Shown here: piece by piece, positions 23,970 through 34,995 of the stretch
How positions within the stretch are numbered: the stretch's first letter is position 1
How the letters are laid out: every line of letters begins with the position of its first letter
Notes under the pieces: model-generated
Seen by the model: only the letters and a program-made list of their open reading frames with translations
What the model was told of the DNA's origin: nothing
The model's database searches: none
Made by a program: the position numbers and the translations under genes
NCBI GenBank assembly: GCA_963682025.1
Contig: OY821521.1
Span: 97,108,201 to 97,172,200 of the forward strand
Direction of reading: 5' to 3'
Length of the DNA stretch: 64,000 nucleotides
Source of the DNA: Cordilura impudica
Taxonomy: Eukaryota; Arthropoda; Insecta; Diptera; Scathophagidae

Positions 23970-26509
23970 TAAAGTGACCATACGTCCCGGATTATGCGGC
24001 ACTTTCCCGGATTTAAATCGTATGTCCTGCATTGAAAATTGTCCCGAAAAGTGTCCCGTATTGTACATCTTACCTTATTATTGCTATCTATTTTTCAATT
24101 AAATAGCGAAATCACATTGCTTAAGTATTTAAAAAAAATCTATTTCTATAATTGCTATTTCAGTTTAAGAAGTTGAAGTGTACACAACAAAAGTGAAAAG
24201 TTTAAAGTTTTTTTTATAATTGTGTCCACAAAAAGGTTTGTATTTATATTTTCATTAATTTTTAATATGTATATTACTTCTAATATAAATTCTAAATAAA
24301 AAAAATAATCTCAAATTCCAGAGAATTATGTCCAAGAAACGCCAATGTACATTTACTGACGAGTTGAAAAAGGAATTTTCTTTTATAAAAAAAAGCAAAA
24401 TTGAAAATAGTGTTCATTGTGATATATGTAACAGTGACTTCTCGATTGGCTCGGGTGGTAAAAATGATATAACCAGACAAGTTTCGTCGGATAAACATAA
24501 ACGAGCATTATTAGCTTCAGCTTCTTCAAACAAATTAAATTGTTATTTTCGAAAAGTTGAATTTGGTTCGAAAGAAAAGGAATTAGCTAGCGCCGAAGCA
24601 GTTTTTGCATATCACAATATAATGCATAATCAAACATTCCGATCAATGGACTGTACATCTAAGCTGATTCGTACATTATTCAAGCCAAAGTTTACTTGCG
24701 CTCGCACAAAAACCGAAGCGATTATAAAAAATGTATTTGTACCTTATACAATTCAGGAACTTATGAAAACTTTGGAAAATATTGATTTCATTACAATATT
24801 TACAGATGCGTCAAATCATAAAGAAACTAAATTATTTCCGTCATTAATTCGTTTTTTTTTTTTTTGATTACAAACAAGGTGTACAAATTAAACTTTTAGA
24901 TTTTGTATCTCTTCCAGGTGAAAATTCGGAAATAATAGCTAACTCAATTATAGAAATATTGAAGAAATTTCGTTTAGAAAATAAAATTGTAGCTGTTTGC
25001 GCAGATAATGCAAATACAAACTTTAGTGGTCTACTTAGAAATGGAACAAATAATGTATATAGTAAACTTAAGAACCATATTCAGAAGCCAATTATTGGTG
25101 TAGGATGTGCTGCACATATAGTGCACAATACTATTCAGTCAGCAGCAGATCAACTTCCTATTGATGTTGAAGGAATCATAATTAAAGTTTACAGTCACTT
25201 TTACATATATACAGTAAGGGTTGAATTATTAAAAGAGTTCTGTGAAGATACAACAGAGGTGGAATACATGCGCTTGCTAGGCTACAGTAAGACCAGGTGG
25301 TTGGCTATGATGCCCGCCATTGAACGAATTTTAAAATTATATGCTCCCTTAAAATCATATTTCCTATCCATCGACAACTGTCCAATAGTTCTGCATAAAT
25401 TTTTCGAAGAAGATAGCTCAGAATTGTGCTTATATTTTATGCATAGTCAGGCAGCAATATTTCACAATACAGTGAAGAGTATCGAAGATGATAAAATTAC
25501 AATTATGGAAGTTTTTACAGAAATAGACAATTTAAAATTGAGGTTAAAAGAAATAATGGATATACAGTATCTACCTCTAAATGTCCGTAGTCAGCTAAGA
25601 AATTTAGAAGAAAATGGTTGGTCCAAAACAAATTCCTTCAAAACCAATACGAATAATTTTTATAAAAAATGTATTCAATATTTAGAAGTTCGTGTATCAC
25701 AATTTGAACATTATTATTGTTTTAAATGAATTAATCTAAAAAGCATTGTTAATTGGCAAAATGTACAAGAAAGTTTTGAATTTATTTCAAAATTTAATCA
25801 TAATTTGGAAATGTTCGATGCTGATAAAGAAGAAAGAGAACTTTTTGATGAGATTACATACATATGTAAAAAAATATGTTGATACAGCAAAAGTAAATGC
25901 TTGGAATGATGAAAAAATTCCAACCGATGTAAGGTGGTTAGAAATATTTAATCACTTTCATTCAAATAATATACCGTTCAAAAATATTAACAAAATAGTT
26001 GGTTTTGCATAATGCTTACCAGGCACTAATGCTACCACCGAACGAGTATTTGCAGTGGTGAATAAGTATTGGACCACTGAAAAAACGCAGTTAAGCGTGG
26101 ATACATTAAAAGCGATACTGCAAGTGAAATGTAATTTCTCCTATTCATATGAAGAATTTTATAAGTTTATTTCTAGTAATTAAGATTTACTAAAAAAAAT
26201 TCACTCAGCAGAAAAATACGCTTAATTAACGTGTACTTTAAATATTTACACTTATTTATGAAATATTGTTATTAGTTTATTTTTATTAAGTATATTTCTT
26301 GTAATAAAAAATTAAAAGAATAATAATTTAATTTTATTGTTAATTTTTTTTTTTATATTAATTAAATGAATAAAGTAAAAAATCTATGATATTTTAATTC
26401 GGAACAATTAAATAAACTATGAAAATTATGTCCTGAGGAATGCGTTAAGCTTTTTTTATATTTATTTGAACTGGTCCCGGATTTCAGCATAAAATATATG
26501 GTCACTTTA
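23970..26509 (+). mobile_element. hAT transposon with 8-bp target duplication
   Basis: Inverted ends TAAAGTGACCATA at both sides, flanked by the 8-bp direct duplication GTCTAGGT (23962-23969 and 26510-26517). Both the length of the duplication and the interrupted P element define the boundaries exactly. CCCGGAT motifs recur near both ends (23988, 24006; reverse complement near 26475). Total length 2540 bp, one transposase pseudogene. Confidence 0.95.
24328..26183 (+). pseudogene. hAT transposase (broken)
   Basis: Start at ATG 24328 (MSKKRQCTFTDELKKEF). N-terminal BED/CCHC-like finger CDICNSDFSIGSGG...SSDKHKRAL, with the upstream His of the usual RHVSSDKHK replaced by Gln. Catalytic core: FTDASNHKETK (first Asp), then a frameshift in a 16-T run near 24850-24866; VAVCADNANTNFSG (second Asp); GVGCAAHIVHN (the CxxH pair); YSKTRWLAMMPAIERIL. 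Later a TGA at 25727 and a frameshift near 25870. The dimerisation region CLPGTNATTERVFAVVNKYW holds the third acidic residue (Glu) after an in-frame TAA at 26010. Reading ends FYKFISSN and a stop at 26181-26183. Total about 615 codons, ordinary for hAT. Few lesions, so the loss is fairly recent. Confidence 0.93.
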
Positions 26510-26592
26510 GTCTAGGTCAAATATTTTTGGTAGTTACAAACAGCAGCACAAAGTCATTATACCCAAACCACATAGTGGTATAGGGTATAAAA

Positions 26593-27273
26593 ATGAGTCG
26601 TTTTAGCGATGTCCGTCCGTCCGTCCGTCCGTCTGTGTGTCCATGTAAACTTTGTAATCAAACTACAGGTCGCAACAATGAATATATTTTAATGAAATTT
26701 GGTATATGAGCTTTTATCAGCCATGGGATGAACTCTGTTGAAATTGGTGAAAATCGGTCCATGTTGCGACCTAGTCCCCATACAAATGACCCCTATAAAA
26801 TCGACTTAAATTGCCATAAGATCCAAATTATCATATAGATCTCAGTCAAATTGGGTTTGTATGTGTTTATTATATCCATTAAGCAGAAGTCCAAAAATTA
26901 TTTCTATTGGACAATTCTTAGTCATAGGCCCATATAGCGCTGCTTCCCGATCTTCACTTAAATCTATAAAAAAAAACAAAAATATTGCACAGATTTTTCT
27001 CAAATTTGGTTTGTGTATATTTTTTCAAAACATAAGTGACTTTACCAAATATGGTCGGGATCAGTCCATTTTTTGACCTAGTCCACATATAAATATAGCA
27101 CCCGATATGAACATATTCATATCTACAGCCGAAAAAATTAATAACAATGCCACTCAAATTTGGTTTTTGCTTATTTTATGTATTCAGTTAGATGGACCGA
27201 AGAGCTAGGGTTTCTAAACCATGGTATAGGGTATCGTATGGTCGGTCTAAACCGACTATAATTTTCTTACTTG
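26593..27273 (-). mobile_element. P-family element copy 3, tail-to-tail with copy 2
   Basis: Continues directly from the hairpin of copy 2 into the reverse orientation: GTCGTTTTAGCGATGTCC, a (GTCC)5 core at about 26608-26631, the interior, and the terminal palindrome GGTCGGTCTAAACCGAC (one mismatch) before ATTTTCTTACTTGT at 27261-27273. The first ~100 bp of a normal copy (including its own hairpin) are absent, so copies 2 and 3 share one hairpin end. Confidence 0.78.
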
Positions 27274-27464
27274 TTTTTTGCGTATTTTAAAATTTTTTGA
27301 AAAACTTTTTTTTTGTTAATATGGAAATTTTTTGAAAAATCACTCAAAAATGCCATAATAGGTAAAAACATGCATTTATAAATTTAAAATATGCAACAAA
27401 TATGCACTTAAAACCAAAATATGCAAAAATATGAATTTTTACCATTATATGCAAAAATATGCTA
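27274..27464. mobile_element. Element X, right end with ATGCA repeats
   Basis: At least six ATGCA-containing repeats (CATGCATTTATAAA, AAAATATGCAACAAATATGC, ATATGCAAAAATATGC) between the P element and resumption of LINE C. The repeats have the same orientation as those of the left end. Confidence 0.5.
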
Positions 27465-29247
27465 AAACAAATCGATGCCATTTTAACGCAAATTCATTGT
27501 ATTAAACTTAACTCGAATTTATATGAAATTCAAAAATATAAAACCAATTTTAACCAAAAGGCCAATTTATCCGAAATTCATCGGACTGTCATAAAGTCGT
27601 TCCAACATTATTACTGCATATTTAGGCCATTTACAGCATCACCCTCAAGTCTTATGAAAACAGCTGTTTAGAATAACAAGCAAATTTATTTTGAAATTTA
27701 TATTTTATTTCCACTTTCTTTCTTTTTGTTTACCTTTTCTTAATATTACCAAAAAAAAAACAACTGTGGTCCGATGAAAATGTCCAGTTTTATGAAATGT
27801 TTCTAAAACCATCGGACTTCGAAAATAAAATCCTACAGACTGTCAATTTCACAACATAAGCTTTTTCCATGATACGAGTATTTCATAATACTCGACTTTT
27901 TTACACGCCGTATTACAAAGTGTGATAGTGTAAACTGGCCTTAAGCGATGTGACGAATTTAATTGTAGAGTAGTATAAAATACCAGGAGCAAATAATTAA
28001 TACATATGTACATACAATTCCAAAATATGTGGTTTGATATTCAATTCAAATATGCTAGAAAATCATCCTTTGTAGCTTTACAAAAGTTTAGAAACTGTCA
28101 AGATGACAATGATAAATAAAAATACATTGAGAAGAACAACAAGTATCAAACAATTTGCAAAATGAAAAAAGGAAATTATTATAAACAATTATAACAAAAG
28201 TTAAACTCGATTACAAACAACAGAAAATGGTGGCTAGTAGCTAAGGATATAAGGCAAGAAGAACGACTTGTTGGAATTAATATAAGAGCAGAAAAATGTA
28301 AAGAATACTTTATAATGTTGTGAAACCCGAATAGTAGAGCGCTGGATATTAAATATCCGGCTACTTTAGTCGTGGATTCAGATCTTGATAAAGCTTTTAA
28401 ACTGCAGGTCCGGGTGAGAATAGGATACCTTATGAATTTTTTATAAACTTAAATTTGTTATAAAAAAGTGATTCTTCTGAGGTGTTTCGACGTAGTATTG
28501 TTTTCTCAATACATAAAAAGGAGATGCTAATGAGCCATGCAATTATATGGGAATATCCTTCATGAATTTCATCGGTACTATACATTAAAGATGAATACAA
28601 TGAGCCACAAGCTATAAAACTTTAAATTAGTCCCGGCAGGCTTTCGCGAAGCATATTCGATAATTGATAACATCAATAATTTAACGGCAATTGTTAACAT
28701 AAAGTTTCATGAACATAAAATAGTTTACGCTGTCTTTGTGGGATTGTCCACAAAAACACACAACTTTTTAGAACATGTATATAAATATACCATTTCTGTG
28801 GTGTGGATTGCAAATGAACTTTCAGAGTACTTTAGTACAAATTCTAGTATTTCACAGGGATGATCTCCATGAGCAACTGATGGGCGGTCTGTTCACAGAT
28901 GATCTGAACATAAGAATCTTAATGTATGCGAAAATTAAAATAAATTAAATAATTGGGAAATATATTATAAAACGTGGGGAATAGAATTAAACCTAACCAA
29001 ATCTGAGATAACTGTTTTTAGGAAAGGTGGTCGTAAGGAGAGGAGGTAAAAATTGCGTCTCAATACAAGTACTTATATATTAGATTGACTCCGACAATGT
29101 CTTACACGAAATATATATGTAATTATAAAAAATTGTGCTGCAAAAGTTTATGTAAATATCACTTGGAAAAAATTTATTGCAAAAACGGAGGTGTCGCTTA
29201 AGGCAAAGTGGAAGTTATTTCAAACTGTTTGCAGATAAATACAAGCA
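27465..29247 (+). pseudogene. LINE C reverse transcriptase segment
   Basis: After the X insertion the linker resumes (IDAILTQIHCIKLNSNLYEI). From about 28015 the frame is WFDIQFKYARKSSFVALQKF, NKYQTICKMKKGNYYKQ, WWLVAKDIRQEERLVGINIR, then AGFREAYSIIDNINNLTAIV near 28640. Motif A reads VYAVFVGLSTKT, lacking its catalytic Asp; the block equivalent to GIKQGC is STNSSISQG with a stop; YADD is destroyed; NLTKSEITVFRKGG and WKLFQTVCRQIQA follow. Multiple stops. A mariner then interrupts at a TA. Element Y sits at 27619-27944 inside it. Clade not assigned. Confidence 0.82.
27619..27944. mobile_element. Element Y: short TIR element
   Basis: Ends TTAGGCCATTTACAGCATCA (left) and, read inward from the right, TTAAGGCCAGTTTACACTAT: a 25-bp imperfect inverted repeat. 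About 325 bp, no coding capacity. No target duplication could be read. Confidence 0.5.
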
Positions 29248-29249
29248 TA

Positions 29250-30051
29250 CGAGGGCGGATCGATAAGTCCGTGACTTTTAAAATGAAACACAGTTTTTTT
29301 TTGCAAAAAAAAAAAATAATTCTTAACATAATCTCTTTTAGCTCAATACACTTAGTCCAACGTTTCTCCAATTTTTGTATCCCTTCCAAAAAATAGGATT
29401 TTTCGAGGTCCATAAAATAGGCATTTTTGATCAATAATTTCATCATTGGAGCTAAATCTCTTTCCACCGAGCCATTTCTTTAGGTTTGGAAATAGGAAAT
29501 AGTCACTGGGGGCTAAGTCCGGAGAATATGGTGGATGACGCACCAATTCATAGCCCGATTCATGGAATTTCGCCATTGAGACACGATTACGTTTATGGTC
29601 AATTGAGAGCAAACGCGGCACCCATCTTGCAGACAGCTTTCTTAAGCACAACCGATCATTTAAAATCGAAACCACACTGCCATATGAAATGCCTATGGCA
29701 CCAACAATCTCACACACCTTTACTCTTCGATCGGCCAACACCATATCGTGGATTTTTTTGACATTTGCGGGTGTATTGACCTCGACTGGCCGTCCAGAAC
29801 GTTCAGCGTCATTTGTATTTGTGCGACCACAACGAAAGTCTGTTTAATGAGCACTCGAAATTCACTTTTTTCGATTTAAAAAAACACGAGGTTGTGTGTT
29901 TTGAACAGCTCTTAAACGCAAAGTAAATGACGGAACTGGCTCAAAGTTTTACAATAGTGTATTAACAGGTGGTACTTGATGGGAGCAGTGTTGCATTTCA
30001 TATAACTACGAGGGCAGTTTGAAAAGTCACGGACTTATTGATCCACCCTCG
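29250..30051 (-). mobile_element. Deleted mariner inserted in LINE C
   Basis: TA duplications (29248-29249, 30052-30053) flank inverted ends CGAGGGCGGATCGATAAGTC and, inward from the right, CGAGGGTGGATCAATAAGTC. 802 bp, shorter than the usual 1.3 kb because of internal deletions. Removing it and one TA restores the LINE C reading frame (RQIQA-Y-HGDWVG with WFDIVDYLRRFF). Same family as 61322-61954. Confidence 0.93.
29320..29885 (-). pseudogene. Mariner transposase, internally deleted
   Basis: Minus-strand reading: EKSEFRVLIK, a deletion joining to TDFRCGRTNTNDAERSGRPV, then DMVLADRRVKVCEIVGAIGI (HTH), SARWVPRLLSIDHKRNRVS, and a second large deletion before GYELVRHPPYSPDLAPSDYF, which holds the third catalytic Asp. 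A frameshift follows, then LEKSYFLEGIQKLEKRWTK. The central region with the first two catalytic Asp residues is gone. The plus-strand frames at 29208 and 29486 are antisense shadows. Confidence 0.9.
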
Positions 30052-30053
30052 TA

Positions 30054-30745
30054 TCATGGGGACTGGGTTGGTTTGACATTGTTGATTACTTACGAAGATT
30101 TTTTACTAAACGCATGTCAAAAATACCAGAAAATACCCCAAACTATGTACTTGCTTACAGTCTACACGTTCAATGTATTTCTAAGACATTTTTCGAATGT
30201 GAAAATCATAGATTACCCCACAGACTTTCATCAAAAATAATATCGAAAAATATATATTGGTACAAAAACTACGTTGATCGTTTGAATAGAGAATTGAATT
30301 CAAATAATATACACCAATCTAAAACCATATAGAATAAAACATGCAAGATGTTAATTGAGAATATGAAATCGAGATCTTATCAAAACTACCGCGTAACTAC
30401 CCTAAAAAGTCAACACCATATATCCCTATTAATGAAAACTCGCGGAGAACTTTTACTACTGAACTCAAATATATATACCACCAACCAATCTGCTCTTTGT
30501 TCTTTGTGTAATCTGAATGAAGAAGAAACAATTTTGCACTTTATAGAAAGGTGTCTTGTACTTGCAGATATTCGAAGGGGATTTCTAGGGTGCTCGGGAT
30601 TTACATCTAATGAAATTTATGATCTTCTAACTGGCGGAAAAGAGGAAAACTGGAATTCACTTTATCTTTTTGTAAAGAATGCAATAACTTATAGAAAAAT
30701 TTTAATAGAAGAAAACAATTTTAAAAAAAATGTTATTAGTTAAAC
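30054..30745 (+). pseudogene. LINE C C-terminal segment with zinc knuckle
   Basis: Frame starting at the mariner's right TA reads LGWFDIVDYLRRFFTKRMSK, ENTPNYVLAYSLHVQCISKT and, after a stop near 30330, a 131-residue open frame at 30348-30743. The latter carries CSLCNLNEEETILHFIERC, a CCHC-type motif found at the C-terminus of some APE-type LINEs. The stop at 30741-30743 is probably the natural end. Confidence 0.85.
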
Positions 30746-31955
30746 GAATTTAATGACACACTTCCGACTTATTATAAATATACTTAATTATTGCAGTCTC
30801 TAGTATTTTATCCTCTGAGGTTTTATTAATTGATCCCTCATTCGAATCGAATTTATCGCAGTATTTGTTAAACTTAATGGAAAATAATTATTTATTACCT
30901 GCTCATATATTTCTCCATGGTCCCCATTAATTAATTAATAACCTTTGGTACTAAATATATTTCTGACATTTTCCTATGCTTTTTTTAATAAAATATCGAA
31001 ATAATCAAATTAAAACTAAATACGAGCATATTTTTTAAGTTTTTAGAGCATATTTTTTTTCGAAGAAAACAGGTTTTAAAAGCCTATTTTTTGTTTCCTA
31101 TTATTTACAGAATTTGAAATTTGGAATACATATTAAGAGTACTGTCCGCAATGCACTTGTGCAATAGAACAATTGAATAATTATTATAGGTATTATAGCG
31201 TTTTAAAGAAAATGATAAATGGGAGCTAAACCAGTGCTTGCTGCAACTGATAATTTGTACACAAATTCTAATTTGTATTGTAAGAGCTGTAGCTAAATTT
31301 TTTCGTAGATGTTATCACCTCTTATAAAAATTATGTATGGTTTGTACCGGTTTAAAAAAAAAAATTTTTTTCCTAACTTGGTGAAATGTAGCTTTCCAAT
31401 TTTTTTTTTGTTCATTTTTGTATGGTGACAAAGCACTGTGATTTAGCCAGATTCCGACTACTCTAATATACTGTCTCAACTAATCTTAGTTGGTCGCGAC
31501 TTAATTTTTTTTATTTAAAAAAATAAAATTCTAAGCATAATTTGACTCTATGACGGATAAATAATTATGCCCCTTGATTGAGAATATACATTAAAAGAGA
31601 TCTAGAGATAGTCCGCCTTTAAATAATTTATCAAAATATGGAATTTCGATATTCCCGATCATATAGTTGGATTTTAGTCTGTTAATTCGAAAACCCGATA
31701 CCACTGCATTTTATATGTATTTCTAGATCTCAATTAGCTACTGTTATTCTATTAGATTTTTCATTTAACCTTAATTGCAAAAATAATATAATGACTTAAT
31801 TTCCGTTTGCAACAAACAAAGAAAACACAAGTATTAGTATCTTTTCATTAAATTAATAAAATACGGCAAATTTCAAAGTGATTTTAAACAAGAATGACAT
31901 CAATAGTGACACACAGAAAAGATACATGTGAATGGCGTCATTTTTTTTCGTCAAA
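30746..31955. other. Unannotated AT-rich stretch
   Basis: LINE C 3' UTR presumably begins this stretch; its end could not be placed. Poly-T and poly-A runs (31350-31380, 31398-31408) but no gene or terminal repeats recognised. Confidence 0.35.
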
Positions 31956-32366
31956 CTATAAACTACAATAATATATAAGTTTTAATGAATTTTCTAATAA
32001 AGGTACGAGTAATTGCTCAGAACTATTATAACAAATGCAAAAACAATTATTTAGAATGTATTCAATTCTTTCTACTGGGTCGATGTTAAAAAATGTTCTG
32101 ATCATTACAATTTTTATATAGGACTGTAGGTTATTATTATCTTCGGACAGGTGTAAAATTTCCATCCAGATGACTTTGGAATGACTTTGATAGGTGTATC
32201 TTAATTTTAAAAGCAATGAAGAAATTTTGAATTGATATTTATTAGTAGGCTTAACATAAATGTTTGGAAACTCTGTTCTAATTCCATATATTTTTTTATA
32301 TAAGTTGCACAAAACACAACAATTTTTATCATTAAACTCCCCCCGTTTTACTAAACACTTTTAAAA
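31956..32366 (-). CDS. Unrecognised open frame, possible exon or gene relic
   Basis: Open from the stop at about 32367 down to the stop at 31956, roughly 136 codons. No ATG near the start; the first residues would be KCLVKRGEFNDKNCCVLCNL, with a CxxC that could be half a zinc site. The body (FPNIYVKPTNKYQFKISSLL, then WMEILHLSEDNNNLQSYIKI) has balanced composition for such AT-rich DNA, unlike the low-complexity frames around it. An AG occurs just upstream on the minus strand (TTACAG near 32376), so an exon is conceivable. I do not recognise the family. It may equally be chance or a fragment of an unknown transposon. Confidence 0.3.
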
Positions 32367-32980
32367 ACATCTGTAAGCGTATATATGTGGCCTGTGATAA
32401 ATCTAATTATATTTCATGATATCTGTTTATAATAATTTAATAAATTTATATTAATAATTTTTAAATAATATTTTTTGTAACTTTTCTATTCATACTCATT
32501 ATTTTCTGATTAGAGTTTCAGCGTTAATATGGCTGTGCTAAATTTTATTATACAATTATTGTTTTTTGGATTTTTTTAACAAAGGCCTGAGTCAAAAAAT
32601 AATTTATTCACAAAATTTTTGGAGGAGAAAACTAAATTTTAGCCCATTTAAAAATTTTTTTTTTTTTTTAAATTCACGATTTTTAACGCTTTTTAATTGT
32701 TAATAGTTATAAGTGCTAAAAATCAGAGTTTAACTAAAATTAGTTTAACTGTTTAACTGTCGTACCAAAGACTCGTTATCATAAGCTAGAATCTGATCAA
32801 AACAACAAAATGTATTTGTAGTTTTTATAGGCTTGACGATAATGCTTGAAATGTTAAACCGCAATTTAGCACTTGTTTTTTACGATTTCCAGATTCCAAG
32901 AAATGCATCAAAATTTCCTTTGGGAAAATTAAGTTATCAGAATCGATATCGAAATTTCAGACATATTCTTTAATAATAAA
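32367..32980. other. Unannotated AT-rich stretch
   Basis: No open frames of interest and no inverted ends recognised; T- and A-runs only. Confidence 0.35.
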
Positions 32981-33717
32981 ACAAGTAAGAAAATTATAGT
33001 CGGTCTAGACCGACTATACGATACCCTATACCATGCGTTTAGAAACCCTATCTCTTAGGCCCAACTAACTGGACATAGAAAATAAGCAAAAACCAAATTT
33101 GAGTGGGATTTTTATTAATTTTTTTGGCTGCAGATATAAAAAAGTTCATATCGGATGCTATATCTATAAAGGGGCTAGGTCCAAAAATGGACCGATCCTG
33201 ATCATGTTTGGTAAAGTCTCTTGTATTTTGCAAAAATATGTACAAACAAAATTTGAGAAGAATCAGTGCAATATTTTTGTTTTTTAATAGTTTTAACTGA
33301 AGATCGGGAAGCAGCTCTATATGGGGTCAAAGGGATCATTTTTGGACTACTCATTAGTGGATGTAATGAACGCATACAAACCCAATTTGAGTAAGATCTA
33401 TATGACAATTTGGATCTTATGGCAATTTATGTCGATTTCATATGGGTAATTTGTATGGGGGGCTAGGTCTGAACATGGACCGGTTCTCACCGATTTCATC
33501 AAAATATATTCATATTTGCGACCTGCAGTTTGATTACAAGCTTTACATGGACACACAGACGGACGGACGGACGGACGGACATTGTTAAATCAACTCAGAA
33601 AGTGATTCTGATTCGATCGGTATAATTAAAGATGGGTCTAGGTCAAATATTTTTGGTTGTTACAAACAGCAGCACAAAGTCATTATACCCAAACCACATA
33701 GTGGTATAGGGTATAAA
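32981..33717 (+). mobile_element. P-family element copy 4, both ends present
   Basis: Left end ACAAGTAAGAAAATTA plus the perfect 24-nt palindrome (32995-33018). Core (GACG)n at about 33559-33580. Right end AAACCACATAGTGGT with TATACCC/GGGTATA arms to 33717. At 737 bp it is the best template for the family. Small open frames inside recur in copy 2 and are not genes. Confidence 0.85.
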
Positions 33718-34387
33718 TATAATTTTGAAATGGCTTATTAGCGCTAGTACATTTTATTTATGTGATTTATTAGCCATTTCTAATAAAGATGTGTAATTTT
33801 TCTGCTATTCTACTAATTGTTTCTTTGTTATTTTCAAATTATCATCATTATTCTATATTAGTTTTTCATATTTGTTATCTGAACAAATCAAATAAAACGT
33901 GTATTTATAAACCTGCTTTGTTGTAATTACATTCAATTGCATGTGCTCGTGTAGTTTTATAAATATTTACAAAGAAATGTGTATATAAATACGTGAATAA
34001 ATATAAATATATACTTAATTGTGTTAAAGGTTTATGATCGAATGCTGAAGTACCCTTCACTTCATGTTATCATAATTACATATTAAATGACCATACGTTG
34101 ATAACGATTTCTTCGGAAGTTCGACGATGTGTCGAATGCCCAATGTCCTGTCTTGAAGCTATATTTATTGTTGATTTTAGACGATATAAGCTATATGAAA
34201 TGAAGGCTGACACTATTTTCATTTTTATGAAATAGATAGAAAGTAAGTTAAAATTGTGTCACAAATCATATTTTAAAGAGGAAGGTATTTTAAAAATCAT
34301 GGAATATTATTTTTAAAAATAATATAAAATACCTTAAACAATAATTAAGATTCGATCTTTCCAATTATATTTGAATAATTATGATAA
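33718..34387. other. Unannotated AT-rich stretch
   Basis: No gene or element recognised. Confidence 0.35.
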
Positions 34388-34715
34388 CTAGCAGAGCCCA
34401 GCCCTCGAAATTCGAGTGCAAATTCTAGGAAATTTTATTTTTTCATTCATAAATAATTTTATAATTTCAATTTCAGCCAATTCACAGTTCAACTCAAATT
34501 TAATAATACACACAAAACATTGTATAGTTATTTATTTGAAGCTTAAATATGTGTTTTATGTATGTGTTAGTAGCTTTAAATGGTTTTCACTCAAAAAAAA
34601 AAAAAATATACCAGATGGTGCACATTTAAAATTGTATATCTTTTTGTCAAATCGGTTGTTAATTGAAGGTGTAGAGTATGTCACAAGAAATCGCCTTGCC
34701 TATTAATATTATAGA
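34388..34715 (-). mobile_element. S-family nonautonomous Helitron, copy 2 (complete ends)
   Basis: On the minus strand: 5' end TCTATAATATTAATAGGCAA at 34715, 3' end hairpin CTCGAATTTCGAG, then GGCTGGGCTCTG and CTAG at 34388, inserted between host A and T. 328 bp. The TC start, 3' hairpin, CTRR terminus and A/T insertion site are the Helitron hallmarks. The 96-residue plus-strand frame at 34416-34706 lies within it and is not a gene. Confidence 0.82.
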
Positions 34716-34995
34716 TGATCGTTTCAACTCATAGCTTTAGTTCAAACATTTTATAAGTGAAAATATTCAGTATCGATGAACATGATTAGCGAAGCTTTGG
34801 AAATATTGTCAATAGATAATATTTATATAATTAAGTACAACAGACCTCGAGCTCGACTATTTAATTATTTTAGATAATATTATAATTACGTTACTTAATT
34901 TTGGAAAAACATATACATTCTATTCGTGGTAAGCTTTAAAAGTTTTGCAAAAATATTAACACTTTTAACCTTCTTTCATATCACAATATTTTCAA

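Larger units (their letters stand above)
23148..26592 (+). mobile_element. P-family element copy 2, split by a hAT
   Basis: Left end ACAAGTAAGAAAAT followed by a perfect 24-nt palindrome (23162-23185, half-site TATAGTCGGTCT) and ACGATACCCTATA. Interior has P blocks and two GGACGGAC cores (23744-23762 and 23877-23893). The right end is the hairpin TATACCC...ACCACATAGTGGT...GGGTATA (about 26559-26590). Positions 23970-26509 are a hAT inserted inside GTCTAGGT, duplicated on both sides. Without it the element is about 0.9 kb. The tandem duplication of a block around the core is seen as two copies of AAGGTTTACATGGACACACA. Confidence 0.82.

Noticed and set aside
29486..29761. 91-residue plus frame
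   Set aside because: Antisense of the mariner transposase pseudogene.
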